Shown: piece by piece, positions 56,416 through 64,000 of the stretch
Numbering within the stretch: the first letter of the stretch is position 1
Layout: every line of letters starts with the position of its first letter
DNA from: Jiangella muralis
Lineage (GTDB): Bacteria > Actinomycetota > Actinomycetes > Jiangellales > Jiangellaceae
DNA: 64,000 nt
Assembly: GCF_001270745.1 (NCBI RefSeq)
Contig: NZ_LFXL01000026.1
Location: 62,001-126,000, forward strand
Reading direction: 5' to 3'
The notes under the pieces: model-generated
What the model was told of the DNA's origin: nothing
Database searches by the model: none
What the model saw: the letters and a program-made list of their open reading frames with translations, nothing else
Made by a program: the position numbers and the translations under genes

Positions 56416-58871
56416 TGACCGTGACGACCAACTCCACGTCCGACACCGTGGAGCCGCAGCCGAACCTGGTGACGGTCACCATCGACGGCTTCGAGGTGAG
56501 CGTGCCCGAGGGCACGCTGGTCATCCGCGCCGCCGAGCTCATCGGCATCCAGATCCCGCGGTTCTGCGACCACCCGCTGCTCGAGCCCGTCGGCGCCTGC
56601 CGCCAGTGCATGGTCGAGGTGCCCGACATGGGCAACGGCCGCGGCATGCCCAAGCCGCAGGCGTCCTGCACGCTCACCGTCACGCCGGGCATGGTGATCA
56701 ACACCCAGTTCTCCTCGCCGGTCGCCGACAAGGCGCAGCAGGGGATCATGGAGTTCCTGCTGATCAACCACCCGCTCGACTGCCCGGTCTGCGACAAGGG
56801 CGGCGAGTGCCCGCTGCAGAACCAGGCGATGAGCAACGGCCGCGGCGACTCGCGCTACGAGGGCAAGAAGCGGACCTATCCGAAGCCGATCAACATCTCC
56901 GCGCAGGTGCTGCTGGACCGCGAGCGCTGCGTGCTGTGCGCCCGGTGCACCCGGTTCTCCAAGGAGATCGCCGGCGACCCGTTCATCGAGCTGCTCGAAC
57001 GCGGCTCGCTGCAGCAGGTCGGCATCTACGAGAAGGAGCCGTTCGAGAGCTACTTCTCCGGCAACACCATCCAGATCTGCCCGGTGGGCGCGCTGACCAG
57101 CGCGGCGTACCGGTTCCGGTCCCGGCCGTTCGACCTCGTCTCGGTCCCGTCCGTCGCCGAGCACGACGCCTGCGGCAGCGCGATCCGGGTCGACCACCGC
57201 CGCGGCGCGGTCATGCGCCGGCTGGCCGGCGACGACCCCGAGGTGAACGAGGAGTGGATCACCGACAAGGACCGCTTCGCGTTCCGCTGGCCCACGCTCG
57301 ACGACCGCATCACCCACCCGCTGGTCCGCGACGAGGAGACCGGTGAACTGGTCCCGGCGTCGTGGCCGGAGGCGCTGACCCTCGCGTCGCAGGGGCTGGC
57401 CCGCTCGCGCGACGCCGGCGGCGTCGGCGTCCTGACCGGCGGCCGGCTGACGCACGAGGACGCCTACGCGTACGCGAAGTTCGCCCGGGTCGCCCTCGAC
57501 ACCAACGACGTCGACTTCCGCGCGCGGCCGCACTCGGCCGAGGAGGCCGGCTTCCTGGCCTCGATCGCCGGGTCCGGGCTGGGCGTCACCTTCACCGACG
57601 TCGAGCAGGCGCCGGCGGTGCTGCTGGTCGGGCTGGAGCCCGAGGAGGAGGCCGGCGCGCTGTTCCTGCGGCTGCGCAAGGCCAACCGGAAGAACGGCAC
57701 GCAGGTGCACGCCATCGCGGCGTTCGCGACCCGTGGCCTGACGAAGGCCGGCGGCACGCTGCTGCCGGCCGCGCCGGGCACCGAGCCGGAGATCCTCAAC
57801 GCCGTCACCCTCGGCGACGACCGCGTCGCCTACCTGGGCGAGGCGCTGCGCGCGAAGGGCGCCGTCATCCTGGTCGGCTCCCGGCTGGCGACCATCCCGG
57901 GCGGGCTGTCCGCGGCCGCCCGCGTCGCCACCGTCACCGGCGCCCGGCTGGCCTGGGTGCCGCGGCGGGCCGGCGAGCGCGGCGCGCTCGAGGCCGGCGC
58001 GCTGCCGACGCTGCTGCCCGGCGGCCGGCCGGTCGCCGACCCGGAGGCCCGGGTCGACGTCGCCGCCGCCTGGTCCGTCGAGACGCTGCCGTCGCTGCCC
58101 GGCCGCGACACCACCGGCATCCTGTCCGCGCTGTCCAGCGGCGTGCTGGCCGGCGCGCTGGTGGCTGGCGTCGAGTTGGCCGACCTGCCCGACCCGGCCG
58201 CGGCGAAGCGCGCCATCGAGGCGGCCGGCTTCGTCGTCAGCCTCGAGGTGCGGCACAGCGAGGTCACCGAGCTGGCCGACGTCGTGCTGCCGGTGGCGCC
58301 GCCGGTCGAGAAGGCCGGCACGTTCCTCAACTGGGAGGGCCGGGCCCGGCCGTTCCCCGCGGTGCTCGCGCAGACGCCGTCGCTCAGCGACGCCGCCGTG
58401 CTCGACGCCATCGCGGACGAGCTGGGCATCCGGCTCGGGCTGCGCGACGTCGACGACGTCCGCGCCGAGATTGCCGAGCTGGGCGTCTGGGACGGCGCCA
58501 GGCCGGAGTCCACCGACACCCCGCCCGCCGGCCCGCCGCGGCCCGGCGAGCGTGAGGCGGTGCTGGCCAGCTGGAAGCTCCTGCTCGACAGCGGCCGGCT
58601 GCAGGACGGCGAGCCGCACCTCGCGGCGACGGCGAAGAAGGCCGAGGCGCGCATCTCCGCCGGCACCGCCGCCGAGGTGGGCGTCTCCGACGGCGACTGG
58701 CTCACCGTGCGCACCGGGACCGGCTCGGTCAGCGTGCCGGTGCGGGTGACGGACATGCCCGACCGGGTGGTCTGGCTGCCGGAGAACTCGAACGGTTCGA
58801 CGCTGCACCAGTTGCTGGGCGCCGGCGCCGGGCACGTCGTGAAGCTCGCGGGTGGAGGTATCGAGTCGTGA
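56415..58871 (+). CDS. nuoG: NADH-quinone oxidoreductase subunit G
   Basis: The 818-residue 75-kDa subunit carries N1b ([19 protein letters not shown] and SCTLT), the His-ligated N5 ([17 protein letters not shown]) and N4 ([13 protein letters not shown] with CPVGAL). A molybdopterin-like domain follows that has lost cofactor function in complex I. The C-terminal half ([13 protein letters not shown]) is conserved. The start shares one base with the nuoF stop. Confidence 0.96.
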
Positions 58872-60184
58872 TCGCGATCGCCGCTGAGACCACCGGGGAC
58901 GAGGTCGCCGGCTTCGGCAACGACCCCTGGTGGATCATCGCCATCAAGTGCCTGGCGATCTTCGTCATCTGTGTCGTTCTGACGCTGTTCAACATCGTCT
59001 TCGAGCGCAAGGTCGTGGCGCGCATGCAGCACCGCCTCGGCCCGAACCGCACCGGGCCGTTCGGCAGCCTGCAGAGCCTCGCCGACGGTGTGAAGCTGAT
59101 GTTCAAAGAGGACATCGTCCCGAAGGCGGCCGACAAGATCGTCTACATCGCCGCGCCACTCGTGGCGGTGATCCCGTCGTTCCTGATCCTCGCGGTCATC
59201 CCGCTGGGCCCCGAGGTCTCGATCTTCGGCCAGGAGACCCGGCTGCAGCTCACCGACATGCCGGTGGCGGTGCTGTTCACGCTGGCCATCGCGTCGGTCG
59301 GCGTGTACGGGCTGATGATGGCCGGCTGGTCCAGCGGCTCGACCTACCCGCTGCTCGGCGGCCTGCGCTCGACCGCCCAGGTCATCTCGTACGAGCTGGT
59401 CATGGGGCTGTCGTTCGTCGGCGTCTTCCTGTTCGCCGGCACCATGTCGACGTCGGGCATCGTCGCGGAGCAGGAGCGGCTCTGGTACGGCATCATCCTG
59501 CTGCCGTCGTTCGTCATCTACCTCATCTCGATGGTCGGCGAGACCAACCGGGCCCCGTTCGACCTGCCGGAGGCCGAGGGCGAGCTGGTGGCCGGCTGGG
59601 GCACCGAGTACTCCTCGATCAAGTACGCGATGTTCTTCCTCGCCGAGTACATCAACATGGTGAACGTCTCGGCCATCGCCACCACGCTGTTCCTGGGCGG
59701 CTGGCGGGCGCCATGGCCGATCTCGGCGATCAACGACGGCATGTTCAACACCGGCTGGTGGCCGCTGCTGTGGTTCTTCGGCAAGGTGATGCTGCTGATC
59801 TTCGTCTTCGTCTGGCTGCGCGGCACCCTGCCCCGGCTGCGGTACGACCAGTTCATGCACTTCTGCTGGAAGGTGCTGCTGCCGGTCTCGCTGGTCTGGA
59901 TCGTGGCGGTGGCCGGCATGCGGCTGGCGTTCAATGAGGGCGTCGAGCGCAACCAGATCCTCCTGTACGGCGGTATCGCGGTCGCGGTGCTGCTGATCGG
60001 CAGCCTGCTGATCCCGGAGAAGAAGACACCGGCCGAACCCGAGCCGGCCGAGCCACCGGAGTTCGACGCGTTCGCCGGCGGCCACCCGGTGCCGCCGATG
60101 CCGGGCCAGGAGTTCGTGGCGGTGCGCATCCCCGCGGCCACCACCCAGACTGATGACCGTACCGAGGAGAGCAGTCGTGCCTAA
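58868..60184 (+). CDS. nuoH: NADH-quinone oxidoreductase subunit H
   Basis: The 438-residue membrane subunit forms the quinone entry channel. [21 protein letters not shown] and [37 protein letters not shown] are diagnostic, within eight helices. A C-terminal extension of about 60 residues rich in Pro and Glu follows the last helix. It overlaps nuoI by eight bases. Confidence 0.96.
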   Translation: MIAIAAETTGDEVAGFGNDPWWIIAIKCLAIFVICVVLTLFNIVFERKVVARMQHRLGPNRTGPFGSLQSLADGVKLMFKEDIVPKAADKIVYIAAPLVAVIPSFLILAVIPLGPEVSIFGQETRLQLTDMPVAVLFTLAIASVGVYGLMMAGWSSGSTYPLLGGLRSTAQVISYELVMGLSFVGVFLFAGTMSTSGIVAEQERLWYGIILLPSFVIYLISMVGETNRAPFDLPEAEGELVAGWGTEYSSIKYAMFFLAEYINMVNVSAIATTLFLGGWRAPWPISAINDGMFNTGWWPLLWFFGKVMLLIFVFVWLRGTLPRLRYDQFMHFCWKVLLPVSLVWIVAVAGMRLAFNEGVERNQILLYGGIAVAVLLIGSLLIPEKKTPAEPEPAEPPEFDAFAGGHPVPPMPGQEFVAVRIPAATTQTDDRTEESSRA

Positions 60185-60704
60185 GTTCCTCGACCCGGTG
60201 GCGGGGTTCGGAGTCACGTTCCGGACCATGTTCCGCAAGCCGGTCACCGAGCAGTACCCGGAGCACCCGCATCCGGTGGCGCCGCGGTTCCACGGCCGGC
60301 ACCAGCTCAACCGGCACCCCGACGGGCTGGAGAAGTGCATCGGGTGCGAGCTGTGCGCGTGGGCCTGCCCGGCCGACGCCATCTACGTCGAGGGCGCCTC
60401 CAACACCGAGGACGAGCGCTTCTCGCCGGGCGAGCGGTACGGCCGCGTCTACCAGATCAACTACCTGCGCTGCATCCTCTGCGGGCTGTGCATCGAGGCG
60501 TGCCCGACCCGCGCGCTGACGATGACCAACGAGTACGAGCTGGCCGACCACACCCGCGAGAGCCTCATCTACGAGAAGAAGGACCTGCTCGCGCCGCTGC
60601 TGCCCGGCATGGAGGAGCCGCCGCACCCGATGCGGCTCGGCGACGACGAGCGCGACTACTACCTCGGCGCCGGCCTCGGCCGCTCCAGCGGTGAGGGGGC
60701 CTGA
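60177..60704 (+). CDS. nuoI: NADH-quinone oxidoreductase subunit I
   Basis: The 175-residue subunit carries clusters N6a and N6b in two ferredoxin motifs, [18 protein letters not shown] and [21 protein letters not shown] at 60177 follows GAGGAG and lies inside the end of nuoH. It hands electrons toward N2 in NuoB. Confidence 0.96.
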   Translation: MPKFLDPVAGFGVTFRTMFRKPVTEQYPEHPHPVAPRFHGRHQLNRHPDGLEKCIGCELCAWACPADAIYVEGASNTEDERFSPGERYGRVYQINYLRCILCGLCIEACPTRALTMTNEYELADHTRESLIYEKKDLLAPLLPGMEEPPHPMRLGDDERDYYLGAGLGRSSGEGA

Positions 60705-61528
60705 TGGGCGAGGCAGCCCTGTTCTGGATCATGGCGCCCATCGCCGTGCTGGGTGCGCTCGGCCTGGTGTTCTCCCGCAAGGCCGTGCACGGCGCGCTGA
60801 GCCTGGCCGCGACGATGATCTCGCTCGCGCTGTTCTATATCGCGCAGGAGGCGCCGTTCCTCGGCGTCGTGCAGATCGTCGTCTACACCGGCGCGATCAT
60901 GATGCTGTTCCTGTTCGTGATCATGCTGATCGGCATCGACTCCTCCGACTCCCGGGTCGAGACCATCCGCGGCCAGCGGGTCGCGGCGACGCTCGCCGTC
61001 ACCGGCGTCGTGCTGCTGCTGGCCGGCGTCACCATCCGGGCGACGCTGCCGGAGGAGCCGGCCGGGCTCGCACAGGCCACGCCGGACGGCAACGTCCCGG
61101 CCATCGCCGACGCGATCTTCGGCACCTACGTGTGGGCCTTCGAGGTGGTGGCCGCGCTGCTGATCACCGCCGCCGTCGGCGCCATGACGCTGACCCATCG
61201 CGAGCGGATCGTCGCCAAGGCCACCCAGCGGGAACTGTCGATCAAGCGGTTCAGCGAGGGCGCGCCCGGCGACGCCGCCGGCCTCCCCGTCCCCGGCGTG
61301 TACGCGCGGCACAACGCCGTCGACACCCCGGCGCTGCTGCCCGACGGCACGCCCAGCGAGGACTCGGTCAACCGGGTGCTGGTCGCCCGCGGCGCCGCCC
61401 GCTCCACCGACGAGTTCCGGCACCATCCGACCCCGGCCGACATCGAGGCGGCGGCCGAGGGCGACGCGGACGAGCCGGCGGGCGAGCCCGGACCCGACGA
61501 CGACGCATCCGGAGGTGAGCGCGCATGA
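60704..61528 (+). CDS. nuoJ: NADH-quinone oxidoreductase subunit J
   Basis: The 274-residue membrane subunit has five helices, including [24 protein letters not shown], the conserved region near the proton path. A hydrophilic C-terminal tail of over 80 residues (to [14 protein letters not shown]) is a long addition seen in some actinobacteria. It overlaps nuoK by four bases. Confidence 0.95.
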   Translation: MGEAALFWIMAPIAVLGALGLVFSRKAVHGALSLAATMISLALFYIAQEAPFLGVVQIVVYTGAIMMLFLFVIMLIGIDSSDSRVETIRGQRVAATLAVTGVVLLLAGVTIRATLPEEPAGLAQATPDGNVPAIADAIFGTYVWAFEVVAALLITAAVGAMTLTHRERIVAKATQRELSIKRFSEGAPGDAAGLPVPGVYARHNAVDTPALLPDGTPSEDSVNRVLVARGAARSTDEFRHHPTPADIEAAAEGDADEPAGEPGPDDDASGGERA

Positions 61529-61824
61529 ACCCGACCAACTACCTGGTGCTGTCGATCATCCTGTTCTCGATCGGCGCGGCCGGCGTGCTCATCCGGCGCA
61601 ACGCGCTGGTGGCGTTCATGTCCGTGGAGCTCATGCTCAACGCGGGCAACCTGGCGTTCGTCACCTTCGCCCGGATGCACGGCAACCTCGACGGCCAGAT
61701 CGTGGCGTTCTTCGTCATGGTCGTGGCGGCGGCCGAGGTCGTCGTCGGGCTGGCGATCATCGTGACGATCTTCCGAACTCGCAGGTCCGCGTCGGTCGAC
61801 GACGCCAGCCTGCTGAAGCTCTGA
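61525..61824 (+). CDS. nuoK: NADH-quinone oxidoreductase subunit K
   Basis: The 99-residue subunit has three helices with the two conserved membrane glutamates in [16 protein letters not shown] and [17 protein letters not shown], which take part in proton transfer. Length and motifs are standard. Confidence 0.96.
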   Translation: MNPTNYLVLSIILFSIGAAGVLIRRNALVAFMSVELMLNAGNLAFVTFARMHGNLDGQIVAFFVMVVAAAEVVVGLAIIVTIFRTRRSASVDDASLLKL

Positions 61825-61840
61825 CGGGCGTGAGGAACCA

Positions 61841-63799
61841 GTGACTTCCACACTCAGCGCGCTGGCGACGGCTGTCGCCACCGAGGGCGGGCACGGCGGC
61901 GGCCAGGCGGTCGCCGAGGCGACCGGCGTCTTCGACCTCACCTGGCTGCTGATCGCGTTCCCGCTGCTGGGCGCCGCGATCCTGCTGGTCGGCGGGCGCC
62001 GCACCGACAAGGTCGGCCACCTGATCGGCTGCGCGGCGTCGATCGCCTCGTTCGTCATGGGCCTGGTGCTGTTCTTCGCCATGGTCGGCGAGCCGTCCGA
62101 CGGCCGCGCGTTCACCGTCCAACTCTGGGAGTACGTCAACGCCGGCGGCTACAGCGTCGACGTCAGTCTGCTGCTGGACCAGCTGTCGATCTCGTTCGTG
62201 CTGCTGATCACCGGTGTCGGGTCGCTGATCCACATCTACTCGATCGGCTACATGGAGCACGACGAGCGGCGGCGCCGGTTCTTCGGCTACCTGAACCTGT
62301 TCGTCGCGGCGATGCTGCTGCTGGTGCTCGCGTCGGACTACCTGGTGATGTTCATCGGCTGGGAGGGCGTCGGCCTGGCGTCGTACCTGCTGATCGGGTT
62401 CTGGCAGCACAAGGACTCGGCGTCGGTCGCGGCCAAGAAGGCGTTCGTCGTCAACCGCGTCGGCGACATGGGCATGGTCCTCGCGATGGCGTCGATGATC
62501 GCGGTCTTCGGGTCGACGGCGTTCGACGTGGTGTTCTCGTCCGCCGAGGGCGCGTCGACCGGCTGGCTCACCGTCATCGGCCTGTTCCTGCTGCTCGGCG
62601 CGTGTGGCAAGTCGGCGCAGTTCCCGCTGCAGTCCTGGCTGCTGGACGCGATGGAGGGCCCGACCCCGGTGTCGGCGCTGATCCACGCGGCCACCATGGT
62701 GACCGCCGGCGTCTACCTGATCGTCCGGTCCGCCGCGATCTACGACCTCGCGCCGGACGCGCGCACCGCGGTCGTCGTCGTCGGCGCGATCACGCTGCTG
62801 ATGGGTGCGATCATCGGTTGCGCCAAGGACGACATCAAGAAGGCGCTGGCCGGTTCCACCATGAGCCAGATCGGCTACATGGTGCTCGCGGCGGGGCTCG
62901 GCCCGGCCGGGTACGCGTTCGCGATCTTCCACCTGCTGACGCACGGCTTCTTCAAGGCCAACATGTTCCTCGGCGCCGGCTCGGTGATGCACGGCATGAA
63001 CGACGAGGTGAATATGCGCCGCTACGGCGGCCTGCGCATCCTCATGCCGGCCACCTTCCTCACCTTCGCGATGGGCTACCTGGCCATCATCGGCATCCCG
63101 CCGTTCGCCGGGTACTTCTCCAAGGACAAGATCATCGAGGCGGCGTTCGCGGACAACTGGATCACCGGCCTGGCCACGCTGATCGGCGCCGGCATCACCG
63201 CGTTCTACATGACCCGCCTCATGCTGATGACGTTCTTCGGCAACCGCCGCTGGAAGCAGAGCGAGCTGCCGCACGAGTCGCCGCCGGTCATGACCGGGCC
63301 GCTCTGGGTGCTCGGCGCGCTGTCCGTCGTCGGCGGGTTCGGGCTGCTGTACCTGGGCGCCGGCATCGTCGACTGGCTCGCGCCGGTCACCGGTGAGGCG
63401 CACCACGACCTTCCGATGCCGCTCTGGCTGCTGATCACCATCACGCTGGCCACCGTCGTCGTCGGCGTCGCTGTCGCCTGGGCGATGTTCGGGCGCCGCG
63501 CGGTCCGCGAGGACGTCCCGGCCGGCAACGCGATCACCGTCGCCGCCCGCAACGACCTCTACGGCGACGCGTTCAACGAGGCGGTGTTCATGCGGCCGGG
63601 CCAGTACCTGACCCGCTCGCTGGTCTACTTCGAGAACCGCGGCGTCGACGGCGCCGTGGTCGGCACCGCCACCGCCGTCGGCGGCCTGTCGGCCCGCATG
63701 CGGCGCTGGCAGACCGGTTTCGTCCGTTCCTATGCCGTGACGATGCTCGGCGGCGTCGCTGTCGTCGTGCTGGCCATGCTGTTGGTGAGGCTTCCGTGA
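61841..63799 (+). CDS. nuoL: NADH-quinone oxidoreductase subunit L
   Basis: The 652-residue antiporter-like subunit has about 16 helices. [18 protein letters not shown] holds the key Glu, [43 protein letters not shown] carries the proton-path Lys and His, and the C-terminal lateral helix region is present. GTG starts 16 bases after nuoK; the stop overlaps nuoM. Confidence 0.96.
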   Translation: MTSTLSALATAVATEGGHGGGQAVAEATGVFDLTWLLIAFPLLGAAILLVGGRRTDKVGHLIGCAASIASFVMGLVLFFAMVGEPSDGRAFTVQLWEYVNAGGYSVDVSLLLDQLSISFVLLITGVGSLIHIYSIGYMEHDERRRRFFGYLNLFVAAMLLLVLASDYLVMFIGWEGVGLASYLLIGFWQHKDSASVAAKKAFVVNRVGDMGMVLAMASMIAVFGSTAFDVVFSSAEGASTGWLTVIGLFLLLGACGKSAQFPLQSWLLDAMEGPTPVSALIHAATMVTAGVYLIVRSAAIYDLAPDARTAVVVVGAITLLMGAIIGCAKDDIKKALAGSTMSQIGYMVLAAGLGPAGYAFAIFHLLTHGFFKANMFLGAGSVMHGMNDEVNMRRYGGLRILMPATFLTFAMGYLAIIGIPPFAGYFSKDKIIEAAFADNWITGLATLIGAGITAFYMTRLMLMTFFGNRRWKQSELPHESPPVMTGPLWVLGALSVVGGFGLLYLGAGIVDWLAPVTGEAHHDLPMPLWLLITITLATVVVGVAVAWAMFGRRAVREDVPAGNAITVAARNDLYGDAFNEAVFMRPGQYLTRSLVYFENRGVDGAVVGTATAVGGLSARMRRWQTGFVRSYAVTMLGGVAVVVLAMLLVRLP

Positions 63800-64000
63800 C
63801 CTTTCCCTGGTTGACCACGCTCATCGCGCTGCCGGCGCTCGGGGCGGTGCTCACCGCCCTGGTGCCGTCCGGGCGGGGCACGCTCGCCAAGCAGGTCGCG
63901 ACCGGTTTCGCGGTGCTGACGCTGATCGTCGGCGCGCTGATCAGCCTCCAGTACCTGTTCGACGTCGACATGGGCGTCGAGCCGGAGACCTACGAGTGGA
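63796..64000 (+). CDS. nuoM: NADH-quinone oxidoreductase subunit M, cut by the window end
   Basis: Sixty-eight codons are visible. The start [23 protein letters not shown] and the following helix [22 protein letters not shown] fit the N-terminus of NuoM. GTG overlaps the nuoL stop (GTGA). nuoN is expected to follow outside the window. Confidence 0.9.
   Translation, partial: MTFPWLTTLIALPALGAVLTALVPSGRGTLAKQVATGFAVLTLIVGALISLQYLFDVDMGVEPETYEW

Overview
The window is 64 kb of very GC-rich, gene-dense DNA from an actinomycete chromosome. GTG and TTG starts are common, adjacent genes often overlap by 1-8 bases, and several promoters place the start codon at about +1, which implies leaderless mRNAs. 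From memory, the gene order follows the mycobacterial Rv0496-Rv0561 core: ppx, sugar isomerase, proC, small HTH protein, bS22, galE-like, acyltransferase, serB1-like, glutaredoxin-like, hemACDB, hemL, ccs genes, men genes. Carriage of menaquinone, a Rex regulator and a secreted chaplin-like repeat protein suggests an aerobic, possibly filamentous soil actinomycete. A Jiangella-like genus is possible but cannot be shown from the sequence alone. I saw no rRNA, tRNA, CRISPR array, prophage or insertion sequence.

Layout. 1-9.1 kb: 5'-truncated ppx, secreted VanY-like peptidase, sugar isomerase, chaplin-like secreted protein, TetR with an ABC exporter, proline dehydrogenase with proC, acuC-like deacetylase. 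9.4-13.2 kb: small HTH protein, bS22, epimerase, acyltransferase, HAD hydrolase, glutaredoxin-like protein. 13.2-19 kb: rex-hemA-hemC-hemD-hemB behind a Rex-box promoter. 19-22.8 kb: fur-katA and a secreted M28 peptidase. 22.9-28.8 kb: hemL, a phosphatase and the System II cytochrome c maturation genes. 28.7-29.3 kb: a tandem triplication of a convergent intergenic region. 29.3-36.8 kb: accessory region with an Lrp regulator, threonine dehydratase, luciferase-like oxidoreductase, deaminase, a broken acetyltransferase, a serine hydrolase, a LexA-box promoter and small proteins. 36.8-51.2 kb: menaquinone genes (menA, menE, menB, menD, menF, menG, menJ) interleaved with gene fragments, an RHH antitoxin-like gene, a sortase-like secreted protein, an MFS/CGNR pair and two DUF1707 paralogues. 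51.2-64 kb: the nuoA-M operon, cut by the window end inside nuoM.

How they work together. Most of the window builds a respiratory chain: heme synthesis, cytochrome c maturation, menaquinone synthesis and complex I. A near-consensus Rex site lies in the rex-hem promoter and a perfect Rex-like palindrome precedes menJ-nuo. NADH/NAD+ ratio could therefore control both heme supply and complex I. The most novel-looking signals are a LexA-box promoter driving a short leaderless Pro/Arg-rich ORF that ends in a strong hairpin, the triplicated terminator region, a secreted protein with a sortase-like His-Cys-Arg spacing, and several long intergenic inverted repeats.
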